Positions 1-9,234 of a DNA stretch of 64,000 nt are shown in pieces. The notes under the pieces are model-generated. The model worked only from the letters and a program-made list of their open reading frames with translations. It ran no database searches and was not told the origin of the DNA. The DNA is taken from contig NZ_CBDDJA010000001.1 in assembly GCF_965229315.1 (NCBI RefSeq), positions 1-64,000 on the forward strand. Direction: 5' to 3'. Position 1 is the stretch's first letter; every line of letters starts with the position of its first letter. Both the position numbers and the translations under genes were made by a program. This DNA comes from Pelomonas sp965229315. GTDB taxonomy: Bacteria; Pseudomonadota; Gammaproteobacteria; Burkholderiales; Burkholderiaceae_C.

Positions 1-564
1 ACGCTGTTCTTCGAATTCCACGGCAGCGAGCCCGAGGTCGCGCACCAGGTGAAGGTGGTGCGCGAGATCGCGGCCTCGCACGGCGGCCAGGACTTCGCGT
101 GGGCGCACCGGCCCGAGGACCGCAGCCGGCTGTGGCAGGCGCGGCACGACATCTGGTGGGCCAACAAGGGCCTGCGCCCCGGCGCCGAAGGCCTGCCCAC
201 CGACGTCTGCGTGCCGATCTCCGAACTGGCCGACCAGATCGAGGCCGCACAGCAGGACGTGCGGGCCGAAGGGCTGATCGCGCCGATCTGCGGCCATGTC
301 GGCGACGGCAACTTCCACCTGTGTTTCATGGTGGACCCGTCGGACGCCGCCGAGATCGCGCGCGTGAAGGCCGCCTATGCACGGATGATCCGGCGCGCGC
401 TCGCGGTCGGCGGCACCTGCACCGGCGAGCACGGCATCGGCCACGGCAAGGTCGAGTTCCTTCGCGAGGAGGCCGGCGGCGGCTTTCGCGTCATGCAGGC
501 GTTGCGCGCCGCGCTCGATCCGCTCGGCATCCTGAACCCCGGCAAGGTCACCGGGTTCTTCTGA
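1..564 (+). CDS. FAD-linked oxidase (GlcD/D-lactate dehydrogenase family), C-terminal part
   Basis: Frame 1 is open from the first base, so the gene enters from the left and only about 187 C-terminal residues are present. The segment carries motifs of the FAD-linked oxidase C-terminal domain: GHVGDGNFH, then TGEHGIGHGK, and the ending LNPGKV. These proteins oxidise 2-hydroxy acids such as D-lactate or glycolate. The hydroxy-acid dehydrogenase at 3428 has related chemistry but a different fold. No frameshift is visible here. The exact substrate cannot be assigned from the C-terminus. Confidence 0.85.
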   Translation, partial: TLFFEFHGSEPEVAHQVKVVREIAASHGGQDFAWAHRPEDRSRLWQARHDIWWANKGLRPGAEGLPTDVCVPISELADQIEAAQQDVRAEGLIAPICGHVGDGNFHLCFMVDPSDAAEIARVKAAYARMIRRALAVGGTCTGEHGIGHGKVEFLREEAGGGFRVMQALRAALDPLGILNPGKVTGFF

Positions 565-599
565 GTTCATCGACCCCCTCAACCCCTGGAGATCTTCCC

Positions 600-1568
600 A
601 TGATGAAACGCCCCTTCCGGGTGGCGCTGCTCGCGCTCGTCCTCGCTCCTTTCGCCGCGCTGCCGGCGCACGCCGCCGATGCGCGCGTCAGCGTCACGGC
701 CATCGTCGACCACCCCGCGCTCGATGCGGCGCGCCAGGGCATCGTCGAGGAACTCGCCGCGGCCGGTTACGTGGTCGGAAAGAACCTGCGCCTGGACTAC
801 CAGAGCGCGCAGGGCAACACCGCGACCGCGGCCCAGATCGCGCGCAAGTTCGTCGGCGACCGGCCCGACGTGATCGTCGCGATGTCCACGCCCTCGGCGC
901 AGACCGTGGTCGCGGCGACGCGCGAGATCCCGATCGTGTTCAGCGCCGTGACCGATCCGGTCGCCGCGAAGCTGGTCAAGTCGTGGGAGGCCACGGGCGG
1001 CAACGTCACGGGCGTGTCGGACCTGCCGCTGCTGGACAAGCACCTGGCCCTGCTGCGCCAGGCGCTGCCGGCCGCCAAACGCATCGGCGTGGTCTATAAC
1101 CCCGGCGAGGCCAACTCCGTCGCCGCGATCGCGCAGCTGAAGAAGCTCGCGCAGCCGGCCGGCCTGAGCGTGATCGAGAGTGCCGCGCCGCGCACCGTGG
1201 ACGTGGCGAGCGCGGCCCAGAGCCTGGTGGGCAAGGTCGATGCGATCTACGCGCCGACCGACAACAACGTGACCTCGGCCTTCGAGGCCCTGGCCAAGGT
1301 GGCGGACCAGGGCCGGGTGCCGCTGATCGCGGCCGACCCCTCGCTCGCGGCGCGCGGCGCGGCGCTGGGCATCGGCACCAACTACCACGACCTCGGCCGC
1401 CAGTCGGGCAAGCTGGTGGTGCGCGTGCTCAAGGGCGAGTCGCCCGGCAGCATCGCCTCGCAGGTGAGCCCGACGCTGGAGCTGCTCGTGAACCAGGCCG
1501 CGGCGCGGCGGCAGGGGCTGGCGCTGTCCGACGCGCTGCTCAAGTCCGCGACCCGCGTGATCGACTGA
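600..1568 (+). CDS. ABC transporter substrate-binding protein (TrpX-like)
   Basis: This 322-residue protein has a signal peptide (basic MMKRPFR, hydrophobic core, cleavage near AHA-AD) and the two-lobe layout of the ABC substrate-binding family COG2984 (TrpX/YtfQ-like): DVIVAMSTPSAQTV, IPIVFSAVTDPV, GNVTGVSD, and IGVVYNPGEANS. It should capture a small ligand, perhaps an aromatic amino acid or related compound, in the periplasm for the permease and ATPase that follow. Two adjacent ATG codons lie at 600 and 603; GGAG about 10 bases upstream is the likely ribosome site. It is intact, unlike the next two genes. Confidence 0.85.
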   Translation: MMKRPFRVALLALVLAPFAALPAHAADARVSVTAIVDHPALDAARQGIVEELAAAGYVVGKNLRLDYQSAQGNTATAAQIARKFVGDRPDVIVAMSTPSAQTVVAATREIPIVFSAVTDPVAAKLVKSWEATGGNVTGVSDLPLLDKHLALLRQALPAAKRIGVVYNPGEANSVAAIAQLKKLAQPAGLSVIESAAPRTVDVASAAQSLVGKVDAIYAPTDNNVTSAFEALAKVADQGRVPLIAADPSLAARGAALGIGTNYHDLGRQSGKLVVRVLKGESPGSIASQVSPTLELLVNQAAARRQGLALSDALLKSATRVID

Positions 1569-1586
1569 GCGCCGGCCGGAGCATCG

Positions 1587-2514
1587 ATGTCCCTCATCGC
1601 TTTCCAGGGCTCGCTCGAGGTGGGCCTGATCTTCGCGCTGGTCGCGCTCGGCGTCTTCATCTCGTTCCGGGTCGTGAACTTTCCCGACCTGACCGTCGAC
1701 GGCAGCTTCCGCGCTCGGCGGCGCGGTGGCCGCGACCCTGCTGGTGGGCGGCTGGCATCCGCTGGCCGCGACGGCGGCCGCCTTCGCCGCGGGCGCGCTC
1801 GCGGGCCTCACGACCGGCTGGCTGCACGTCAAGCTCAAGATCATGCAGCTGCTCGCGGGCATCCTCGTGATGATCGCGCTCTATTCGATCAACCTGCGCG
1901 TGATGGGCAAGCCCAACGAGCCCTTGCTGGGCGCGTCCACCGTATTCAACACGCCGCCGCTCGAGGCGCTGCCCGGGCCGTGGACCACCGCGCTGGTGCT
2001 GCTGGCCGTCACCTTGGCGGTCAAGTTCGCGCTCGACCGCTACTTCGGATCGGAGGCCGGCCTGGCCATGCGCGCCACCGGCGGCAACGCACGGATGGCG
2101 CGCGCGCTGGGCGTGTCGACCGACCGGCTGTCGCTGTTCGCGCTCGCATTGTCCAACGGCATCGTGGCGCTGGCGGGCGCGCTGTTCGCGCAATCGCAGG
2201 GTGGGGCCGACGTGTCGATGGGCATCGGCACCATCGTGATCGGGCTGGCGGCCGTGATCATCGGCGAGACCCTGCTGCCCATGCGCAGCATCGCCTGGGC
2301 CACGCTCGGCTGCGTGGTCGGCGCGGTGCTCTACCGCATGCTGGTGGCGCTGGCGCTCAACAGCGACTTCATCGGCCTGAAGGCGCAGGACCTCAACCTC
2401 GTCACGGCCGTGCTGGTGACGCTCGCGCTCGTGATGCCGGCCTCGAAGCGTTTCCTGGCCCGGCGGCGCGGTGCCCTTGGCGCATCGAAGAAGAAGGAGG
2501 CCGGCGCATGCTGA
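1587..2514 (+). pseudogene. ABC transporter permease, frameshifted by one extra base
   Basis: The reading starts at 1587 (MSLIAFQGSLEVGLIF, DLTVDGSF) and is broken at about 1709-1710, where TTCC replaces an expected TTC. Removing one C joins it to the frame giving ALGGAVAATLLVGGWHP and about 260 more residues of hydrophobic helices, including GNARMARALGV and AVIIGETLLP, typical of the TrpY/branched-chain-type permease family paired with COG2984 binding proteins. It ends in TGA overlapping the next start codon. The single homopolymer indel looks more like a base-call error than real decay, but the sequence as given encodes a broken protein. Confidence 0.8.
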
Positions 2515-3301
2515 AGGCAATGGACCTGCGCGTGACCTTCCATGCGGGCACGCCGATGGAGAACCGCGCGCTGCGCGGGCTCGACCTGAGCATTCCGCGC
2601 GGCGAGTTCGTCACCGTCATCGGCTCGAACGGTGCCGGCAAGTCGACCCTGCTCAACGCGCTCAGCGGCGACCTGCTGGTCGACAGCGGCCGCATCTTCA
2701 TCGACGAGGTGGAGGTCACGCGCCTGAGCGCCTGGCAGCGCAGCGGCCTCGTGGCGCGTGTGTTCCAGGACCCGATGGCCGGCACCTGCGAGGCGCTGAC
2801 CATCGAGGAGAACCTCGCGCTGGCCTGGCGGCGCGGCGAGCGGCGCGGGCTGCGCGCGGCACTGCGGGGCGAGCTGCGCCAGCTGTTCCGCGACCGGCTG
2901 CGCAGCCTCGACCTGGGCTCGAGCAGCGGCTGAACGACCGCATGGGACTGCTGTCGGGCGGGCAGCGGCAGGCGGTGAGCCTGCTGATGGCATCGCTCAA
3001 GCCCTCGCGCATCCTGCTGCTCGACGAGCACACGGCCGCGCTCGACCCGAAGACCGCGGCCTTCGTGCTCGCGCTCACGCAGCGGATCGTGGAGGAGCAG
3101 CAGCTCACCGCGATGATGGTCACGCACAGCATGCGGCAAGCGCTGAGCCATGGCTCGCGCACGCTGATGCTGCACGAGGGCCGCGTCGTGCTCGACGTGA
3201 GCGGGCCGCAGCGCGCCGGCATGGGCGTGCCCGACCTGCTGCAACTGTTCGAGCGCACGCGCGGCGAGGCGGTGGCCGACGACGCGCTGCTGCTCGGATG
3301 A
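2508..3301 (+). pseudogene. ABC transporter ATP-binding protein, frameshifted by one missing base
   Basis: The start at 2508 overlaps the permease stop. The first frame holds Walker A GSNGAGKST and a Q-loop (VFQDP), then stops at 2933. Adding one C at about 2918 restores the expected LGLEQRLNDRMGLLSGGQRQ and joins the second frame, which carries the signature LSGGQRQ, Walker B ILLLDEHTAALD and the H-loop histidine in MMVTHSM. Together they give a full nucleotide-binding domain of about 264 residues that would power the transporter. A single C deletion in a short run fits a sequencing error. Confidence 0.82.
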
Positions 3302-3384
3302 GCCCCGCGCGCATCGGGCTTTCGCGCGTTGCCGGCGCGGCGCATGAAACATGCCGCGGCCGCCTCGACCCAGCCCAAAGCGCC

Positions 3385-3418
3385 ATTAAATATGCCGGCT
3401 GGACGGCTTAATATTTTT
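3385..3418 (+). promoter_or_regulatory. AT-rich promoter/operator candidate ahead of the hydroxy-acid dehydrogenase
   Basis: In a strongly GC-rich surrounding, two AT-rich blocks (ATTAAATAT at 3385-3393 and TTAATATTTTT at 3408-3418) flank a GC core 10-43 bases before the ATG at 3428. The arrangement could be a promoter or a GntR/LysR-type operator. No hexamer pair is convincing, so the call is tentative. Confidence 0.3.
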
Positions 3419-3427
3419 CGTTCGACC

Positions 3428-4497
3428 ATGAACCACTACCTGCAAGCGCATTGCATCGACGACTTCCGCGAACTGGCCCGGCGCGCGCTGCCGCGCATGG
3501 TGTTCGACTACATCGATGGCGGCGCGGGCTCCGAGTCGAGCGTGCGCGGCAACCGCAGCGCCTTCGACCGCATCCGGCTGCTCGGCTCCGCGCCGGTCGA
3601 CGTCTCGCAACGCAGCACCGCGATGCAGCTGTTCGGCCGCTCGTGGACCCTGCCGCTGATCATCGGGCCCACCGGGCTGGCGGGCGCGGCCTGGCCGGGC
3701 GCCGACCGCTGCCTGGCGCGGGCCGCTCGCGCCTTCGGCATTCCCTTCGTGATGAGCACGGCCGCCACCGCGACCATGGAAGCCGTGGCCGAGGCGGCGC
3801 AGGGCAACGCCTGGTTCCAGCTCTACGTGTTCCGCGATCGCGCGATGAGGCGCGCGCCTGATCGACCGGGCGCGCGACCTCGACTTCGCGGCGCTCGAGG
3901 TGACCGTGGACAACCCGGTCGCGGGCCGGCGGCTGCGCGACGAGCGCAACGGCTTCAGCCTGCCGCTGCGCTGGACCCGCGCAAGCTCGCGAGCGTGCTC
4001 GCGCGGCCCGGCTGGGCCTGGCGCTCGCTGCGCGCCGGCGCGCCGCGGCTCGAGCTGATGGCCGGCGAGCTCGGCCTGCGGGCCACCCATACCATCGCGC
4101 AGACCATGCAGGCCCAGCTCGACCCGTCGCTGGGCTGGGACGACATCGCCTGGGTGCGCGAGCGCTGGCCCGGCAAGCTGATCGTCAAGGGCCTGCTCGA
4201 TCCCGCGCAGGGCCGCCGCGCGCAGCAGCTCGGCGTCGATGCCATCGTGATCAGCAACCACGGCGGGCGGCAGCTCGACGGTGCCGTCGCGCCGATCGAG
4301 ATCCTGCCCGAGTTCGCGAGCGAGACCGGTGGCCGCCTGCCGCTGCTGCTCGACAGCGGCGTGCGCACCGGCAGCGACATCGCACGCGCGCTCGCACTGG
4401 GCGCCACCGCCGTGCAGATCGGGCGGCCCACGCTCTACGCGGTCGCCTCGGGCGGGCGAGCCGGCCGTTGCCAGGGCGCTGGCCCTGCTCAAGGAGG
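3428..4497 (+). pseudogene. FMN-dependent alpha-hydroxy-acid dehydrogenase (LldD family), frameshifted and 3'-truncated
   Basis: The N-terminus MNHYLQAHCIDDFRELA and the core FDYIDGGAGSE are typical of the lactate/mandelate dehydrogenase family; the catalytic-region motif SNHGGRQLDG and FMN-site DSGVRTGSDIARALALGA are present. The frame is disturbed three times: one extra C near 3857, one missing C near 3977 (which restores the frame), and one extra G near 4452. After correction the protein runs to ALALLKEE at about 4497, where family members normally continue about 25 residues; here unrelated sequence starts. The gene is therefore cut at a junction. It would oxidise L-lactate or a similar 2-hydroxy acid. 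Confidence 0.82.
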
Positions 4498-4502
4498 AAT
4501 CG

Positions 4503-5627
4503 GTGTTGCTGCCCGTGCTCAGCCGTGCGGCGGGCGCGGGCGCCAGCGCACGGCTGCAACTGGTCGTGCAGCAGCTCGAATCCTGCGACGGCCGCAAGCA
4601 TCCGGAGGTGGTGCACCACAGCGCCGGGGGCCGGCTGGCCTGGCACGGCCAGGACGCCGCGCGCCTGAGCCTGACGCTGCACGCCCCCGCCACGCCGCCG
4701 CCCGACCCCAAGCTCGGCCCGGCCGGCATCGGCCATGGCGAGCCGCCGGATGCGCAGCGCGTGGCGCTGGCCAGTTGCGGCGTGCGCAACGCCGGCGCAC
4801 CGCTGGGCAGCCTGGACATCGGGCTGCAGGTGCACGCCGCCACGCAATGCCTCGTCGAAGTGCGGCACGGCACACAGCCCGCGCTGGCCTGGCCGGTGGA
4901 GGGCGAACTGCCTGCGGTCAACGCGGCCGGCACGGCCTGCCGCCTCGAAGCCGACGGCCAGACGCAGCCTGTGCCCGTCTGGCTCAGGGCCTGGCAGGGG
5001 CTGCAGCCGCAGTCGCGCGCCGGCCTGGAGAAGCTCTTCAACGCCTGGAGCCGCCAGATGAGCGGCACCAGCGGCCGGCTGGAGGCCGAGCTGTCGCCGA
5101 TGGTGGGCCAGGCCGGCGTCGCCTGGGGCTGGCAGCACGAGGCGGACGGCGCCATCGCCGTGCGGGCGCAGGGCACGATCAACTTCGCCGCGCTGGTGAT
5201 GGACCTGCGCCTGACCGGCGAGCTCGACTGGGCCGGCAGCCGCGCCCGCGTGCAGCTGCGCGCCCAGGGCCGCAGCGAGTGGCGCATGACGCTGGACCAG
5301 CGCGGCGCGCAAGCCGCCGAAGGCCACGGGCTGGATCAGGCCAAGTGCAGCTGGCGCCATCCCTTCGCATTGAGCATCGAGGCCATCGCCACGGGCGACC
5401 CGGCGCTGCTGTCGGCCGGCCCGCTGGCCGAGCCGCTGCGCGGCGCCGTGGTGGGCAGCTGCGGCCTGCGCCCGCGCCCCGATGGCCGCGGCCACCAGTG
5501 GTTCTACCGCCTGGCCGTCGAGCCCGTGCACGTCAACCTGCTGAGGCAGGACCCCGCCGGCGGCACGCAGGCGCAGCGCCGCGAGCTGCTGCCGGCCATC
5601 ACGCTGATCGACTGGAGCGCAGGGTGA
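4503..5627 (+). CDS. Unrecognised protein at the left edge of the T6SS cluster, possibly 5'-truncated
   Basis: The frame is open upstream into the truncated dehydrogenase, with which it is coincidentally in phase. I place a provisional GTG start at 4503, five bases after AAGGAGGA, but that ribosome-site-like string belongs to the dehydrogenase codons for KEE, so the real start may have been lost. The 374 residues look globular and beta-rich, with no signal peptide or membrane helix, one WxxRAW segment, and the ending LLPAITLIDW. I recognise no family. Its orientation and adjacency to the next gene and tagH suggest a T6SS accessory role; this is inference only. Confidence 0.55.
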   Translation: MLLPVLSRAAGAGASARLQLVVQQLESCDGRKHPEVVHHSAGGRLAWHGQDAARLSLTLHAPATPPPDPKLGPAGIGHGEPPDAQRVALASCGVRNAGAPLGSLDIGLQVHAATQCLVEVRHGTQPALAWPVEGELPAVNAAGTACRLEADGQTQPVPVWLRAWQGLQPQSRAGLEKLFNAWSRQMSGTSGRLEAELSPMVGQAGVAWGWQHEADGAIAVRAQGTINFAALVMDLRLTGELDWAGSRARVQLRAQGRSEWRMTLDQRGAQAAEGHGLDQAKCSWRHPFALSIEAIATGDPALLSAGPLAEPLRGAVVGSCGLRPRPDGRGHQWFYRLAVEPVHVNLLRQDPAGGTQAQRRELLPAITLIDWSAG

Positions 5628-5628
5628 T

Positions 5629-5752
5629 GGGCCCCTCGTCCCACGCGTACGTGGGCCGGTCCCCCGAGGGAGCGGCGATGCTTGCCGGTTCGACCGCCAA
5701 GCACATCGCCCAGGGCGGGCCGGCCGGAGCGCGGCCCGCAACACGGGAGGCG
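5629..5752 (-). repeat. Dispersed intergenic repeat, copy A (inverted)
   Basis: The reverse complement of this intergenic stretch matches the spacers at 16725 and 36478: GCGGGCCG..GCT..GCCGGCCCGCC, then GGCGATGTGCT, AGCATCGCCG and CCCTCGGGGG occur in the same order. It fills nearly the whole gap between two T6SS-cluster genes and contains internal dyads. Confidence 0.7.
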
Positions 5753-5757
5753 CGCTG

Positions 5758-6576
5758 ATGGACCGCGTCATGTGCCTGCATGTGCAGACCAGCGGCGAGC
5801 CGGTGGAGGTGCACGTCAACGGCGTGCCGGTGCTCAGCCTGCCGGCGGGGCCCGGCAGCCAGTCGGTCACCGTGCACGAATACCTGCAGAACGGCAGCAA
5901 CCGCATCAGCCTCGTCATCGCGCCGCCGCCCATCGCGATGGCCGTGGCCGCACCCGACGCGCCGGCCCAGCCGCGCATGGCCTCGCGCGCCGCACAGGCC
6001 CGCGCACGCCTGGTGCTGCTGCGCCAGGGCAAGAGCCTGGCCGACGAGGCCGTGCGCGTGCTCGCCGAGGTGAACTGGGCGGTGGAGGAAGGCACCCCCT
6101 TCGAGGCGCCCACGACCGTGCACCAGGACCTGGAGCTGCCGGTGGGCTTCCCGCGCTGGCGCTGGCTGGACGCGCCGGTGCTCAGCCCGACACCGCAGGG
6201 CCGCCAGACCGTGCTGGCCCTGATCCAGCGCATCGCCTACGACCTGTCGCGCGGCAACCCGGACGCCTGGCTGGCCGCCTGCCGGCTCAAGCTGGAGGAG
6301 CTGGACCATGCCTATCAGCGCAACGCCGGCCACAGCGCCGCCGCGCTGCGCGAGCAGGTGCAGCGGCTGTGGCAGGCCGGTGTGCTGGCCACGCTGCAAC
6401 CGCCCACCGCCGAGACGCTGATGCTGCGGCCCGTGGCCGGCGGGCGCCTGCTGGCCTGCGTCAACCCGCTGGGCGCGCCGGTGCTGAGCAGCGCGAATGA
6501 CGACGTGACGCCCGGCAACATCGCCTGGCCCTTGCGGCTCACGCTGATCGAGGGCAAGGTCTATGTCCTGCGCTGA
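5758..6576 (+). CDS. Unrecognised 272-residue protein in the T6SS cluster
   Basis: The ATG at 5758 follows GGGAGG at a suitable distance. The first ~65 residues look like a small beta-sandwich (VEVHVNGVPVLSLPAG, YLQNGSNRISLVI); the rest is mixed, with an alanine/arginine-rich helix around residues 75-105 and a long helical stretch around 165-215. No signal peptide or transmembrane segment is seen. It sits 30 bases ahead of tagH in the same orientation, so it is probably co-transcribed with the T6SS regulators. I do not recognise the family. Confidence 0.75.
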   Translation: MDRVMCLHVQTSGEPVEVHVNGVPVLSLPAGPGSQSVTVHEYLQNGSNRISLVIAPPPIAMAVAAPDAPAQPRMASRAAQARARLVLLRQGKSLADEAVRVLAEVNWAVEEGTPFEAPTTVHQDLELPVGFPRWRWLDAPVLSPTPQGRQTVLALIQRIAYDLSRGNPDAWLAACRLKLEELDHAYQRNAGHSAAALREQVQRLWQAGVLATLQPPTAETLMLRPVAGGRLLACVNPLGAPVLSSANDDVTPGNIAWPLRLTLIEGKVYVLR

Positions 6577-6606
6577 ACACTCGCACTCACGAAGACACTA
6601 CGGCCC

Positions 6607-8463
6607 ATGATCCGCCTCAACGTCACCACCTTCAACGGCCTGCCGCTGAGCCCGCCGCTGTCCGCCCAGTTCGACGAACTCGGTGGCGACATCGGCCGGG
6701 CCGACACCAACCAGCTCGTGCTGCCCGACCCGGAGCGCACGATCTCTCGCGTGCATGCCCGCGTGCTGTTCCGCGCCCACAGCGGCTTCGGCATCGTCGA
6801 CCAGGGCAGCAACGCGATCAGCGTCAACGGCGTGCAACTCGGCAAGGGCCGCGAGGCGCCCATCAAGCCGGGCGACCGGGTGCAGATCGGCGGCTACCTG
6901 CTGGTGGTCGAGGAAGGCGCCGCGCCGGGCAGCGCTGCGGCCGACCCGTTCGCCGACTTCTTCGGCATGGCGCCCGCCGCGGCCGCCACGACGCCCGGCG
7001 TGCGCCGCGAAACGCTCGCCGCCGACCCGCTCGGTCTCTTCGGCGCCGCCACGCCGCCAGCCGCCGCGCCGGCCTTCCCGCCCGCCGCCGCGCACGCCGC
7101 CTCACCCTTCGCCGCGGCACCGCCCCCTGCGGCCCTGGGCGGCATCCCGGCCGACTGGGACCCGTTCGCGCCCGCCGCCGCGCCCCGGCAGTCGCAGGCA
7201 GCCGCCCCTTCGGCCGGCGCCCGCGCGCTCGGCCTGGACCTGGGCGCCGGCGCGCCGGCGCCCCTCATCCCCGACATGCCCACCGGTGGCGGCCGAGGCG
7301 GCGGCGGCGATTCCCTGGACGCGCTGTTCGGCCTGGGCGCGCCCACACCGGCCGGCAACCCGCTGGCGAACTCGCTGCTCGGCGAGGCCATCGTCGCACC
7401 CAACATGGCCGGCCATTCAGACCCGATGCAGGCGCTGCGCATGCTGCCCGCCGCGGCCGGCCAGGCCATGGCGGATACGACGTCGGAACTCAACCGGCCC
7501 TTCATGCCGCCGGGCAGGCCGGCTGTCGCGCCGCCACCACCGGCTGCCGTGGAGCCACCGCCGGATGCGATGGCTGCGCTGAACAAGCTCGACCCGACGG
7601 ACACGCTGCCGGGCGCCGTGGTGTCCTGGAGCGACGGCGCCGCCGAAGGCCGCACCATCATCCGCGCCGGCCGCAAGGCTGCAGCCCCGGCGCCGGTGTC
7701 CGAGTCCACCGTGGCGCCTGTACTGCCAGCGCCAGCGCCGCCTGCGGTCGCCATGCCTGCTGCCGCGCCGTTCTTCGCACCTGTGTCTGCACCGCCAGCC
7801 GCGGCACCTGCGGTGCCGCAGGCCGCCGTGCCGGGCGGGCCGGCCGACCAGGCCGCGCTGCTCGCCGCCTTCCGCGAGGGCCTGGGCATGCCCGACCTGC
7901 CCCACAACCTGGCCCAAGGCGGCCTGACGCCCGACTTCATGCGCCTGCTGGGCCAGCTGATGCACGAGTCGGCCCGCGGCACCGTGGACCTGCTGGTGGC
8001 GCGCGCCGCGCTCAAGCGCGAGGTGCGGGCGGAGTCGACCATGATCGTCGCCAAGGAGAACAACCCGCTGAAGTTCTCGCCCACCGCCGAGGTGGCGCTG
8101 GGGCATCTGCTCGGGCCGGCCGTGCGCGGCTTCATCCCGCCGCAGCAGGCCATGCGCGATGCCTTCGACGACCTGCGCGCCCACCAGCTCGCCTTCCTGG
8201 CCGGCATGCGTGCGGCCCTCGAAGGGCTGCTGCAGCGCTTCGACCCGGCTGCGCTGGAATCGCGGCTGAGCCAGAAGTCGGTGCTGTCCAGCCTGCTGCC
8301 GTCGGCGCGCAAGGCACAGCTGTGGTCGGTGTTCCAGCAGGAGTACCAGCAGATCGCCGGCGAGATTTCGGATGACTTCCACCAGGTCTTCGGGCGCGAG
8401 TTCCTGCGCGCCTACGAAGCCCAGCTCGACGCGCTGCAGTCGGGCCGCACCGAGAAAACATAA
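6607..8463 (+). CDS. tagH: T6SS-associated FHA-domain protein TagH
   Basis: The 618-residue protein has an N-terminal FHA domain (about residues 1-100) with the phosphothreonine-binding pattern GRADTNQLVLPD, ISRVHARV and SVNGVQL. A long Ala/Pro-rich linker (about 110-420) follows, then a conserved C-terminal TagH domain (about 430-618) containing ENNPLKFSPTAE and DDFHQVFGREFLRAYE. In threonine-phosphorylation-controlled T6SSs the FHA protein binds a component phosphorylated by the PpkA kinase and promotes assembly. The opposing phosphatase is the next gene, nine bases on. The kinase is not in the window. Confidence 0.92.
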   Translation: MIRLNVTTFNGLPLSPPLSAQFDELGGDIGRADTNQLVLPDPERTISRVHARVLFRAHSGFGIVDQGSNAISVNGVQLGKGREAPIKPGDRVQIGGYLLVVEEGAAPGSAAADPFADFFGMAPAAAATTPGVRRETLAADPLGLFGAATPPAAAPAFPPAAAHAASPFAAAPPPAALGGIPADWDPFAPAAAPRQSQAAAPSAGARALGLDLGAGAPAPLIPDMPTGGGRGGGGDSLDALFGLGAPTPAGNPLANSLLGEAIVAPNMAGHSDPMQALRMLPAAAGQAMADTTSELNRPFMPPGRPAVAPPPPAAVEPPPDAMAALNKLDPTDTLPGAVVSWSDGAAEGRTIIRAGRKAAAPAPVSESTVAPVLPAPAPPAVAMPAAAPFFAPVSAPPAAAPAVPQAAVPGGPADQAALLAAFREGLGMPDLPHNLAQGGLTPDFMRLLGQLMHESARGTVDLLVARAALKREVRAESTMIVAKENNPLKFSPTAEVALGHLLGPAVRGFIPPQQAMRDAFDDLRAHQLAFLAGMRAALEGLLQRFDPAALESRLSQKSVLSSLLPSARKAQLWSVFQQEYQQIAGEISDDFHQVFGREFLRAYEAQLDALQSGRTEKT

Positions 8464-8472
8464 AGGACCCTT

Positions 8473-9222
8473 GTGCAGATCGAGCTGGCATTGATGTCGG
8501 AGCGCGGCGGGCGCGACTACAACGAAGACGCCTGCGGCCATTGGCACTCCGAGCGCTACCTGTGCTGCGTGCTCGCCGACGGCGCGGGCGGGCATGGCGG
8601 CGGCGACGTGGCGTCCAAGCTCGCCGTCAGCCACGTGCTGCAGGGCTATGCCAACTCGCCGGCCCACCACCCCCAGGCGCTGCAAGCGCTGCTGCTGGAC
8701 ACGAACCGCGAGCTGCTGGCCCACCGCGCCGACAACCCCAAGCTGCGCAACATGCATTCGACCGTGGTCGTGCTGTCCATCGACCTGCGCGACCGCCAGG
8801 CGCTGTGGGGCCATTGCGGCGACTCGCGCTTCTACGCCTTCCGCGACGGCCAGCTCGTGCAGCGCACGCGCGACCACAGCCTGGTGCAGTCGCTGATCGA
8901 TGCCGGCCTGCTCGACGAAGCCGGTGCGCGCGCTCACCCGAAGCGCAGCGAGCTGTACTCGGCGCTGGGCACCGAAGGCAGCGACCTGCAGATCAGCGTG
9001 TCGCAGGCGCCCTTGCCGCTGTCCGGCCGCGAGGCGCTGATGCTGTGCACGGACGGCCTGTGGGAGTGGGTGCCCGACGAGGACATCCTGGCTGCCCTGG
9101 CCGCCGCACCCGAGCCACAGGCCTGGCTGAACGACCTGCAGCAACGCGTGCTGCGCGCGGCCGAGGGCCATCCGAAACACGACAATTTCACCGCCCTGGC
9201 CCTCTGGCTGGGTGCGGACTGA
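8473..9222 (+). CDS. pppA: PP2C-type serine/threonine phosphatase PppA of the T6SS
   Basis: The GTG start at 8473 follows AAAGGA and gives a 249-residue PP2C protein. Metal-binding and core motifs are in order: GGRDYNEDA, LADGAGGHGGGDVAS, GHCGDSRFYAF, RDHSLVQSL, CTDGLWEWV and HDNFTALAL. It should remove phosphate from threonine residues targeted by the T6SS kinase and so switch secretion off; TagH just upstream reads the same mark. It lacks the membrane segment some phosphatases carry, so it should be cytosolic. An ATG later in the frame (MSERGG) is a weaker start because it would clip the first strand. Confidence 0.92.
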   Translation: MQIELALMSERGGRDYNEDACGHWHSERYLCCVLADGAGGHGGGDVASKLAVSHVLQGYANSPAHHPQALQALLLDTNRELLAHRADNPKLRNMHSTVVVLSIDLRDRQALWGHCGDSRFYAFRDGQLVQRTRDHSLVQSLIDAGLLDEAGARAHPKRSELYSALGTEGSDLQISVSQAPLPLSGREALMLCTDGLWEWVPDEDILAALAAAPEPQAWLNDLQQRVLRAAEGHPKHDNFTALALWLGAD

Positions 9223-9234
9223 GGAGTTGCCACC

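Noticed and set aside
3857..3977. Compensating indels in the hydroxy-acid dehydrogenase considered as programmed frameshifting
   Set aside because: No slippery sequence with a downstream stem is evident, and similar homopolymer indels occur in two neighbouring genes.
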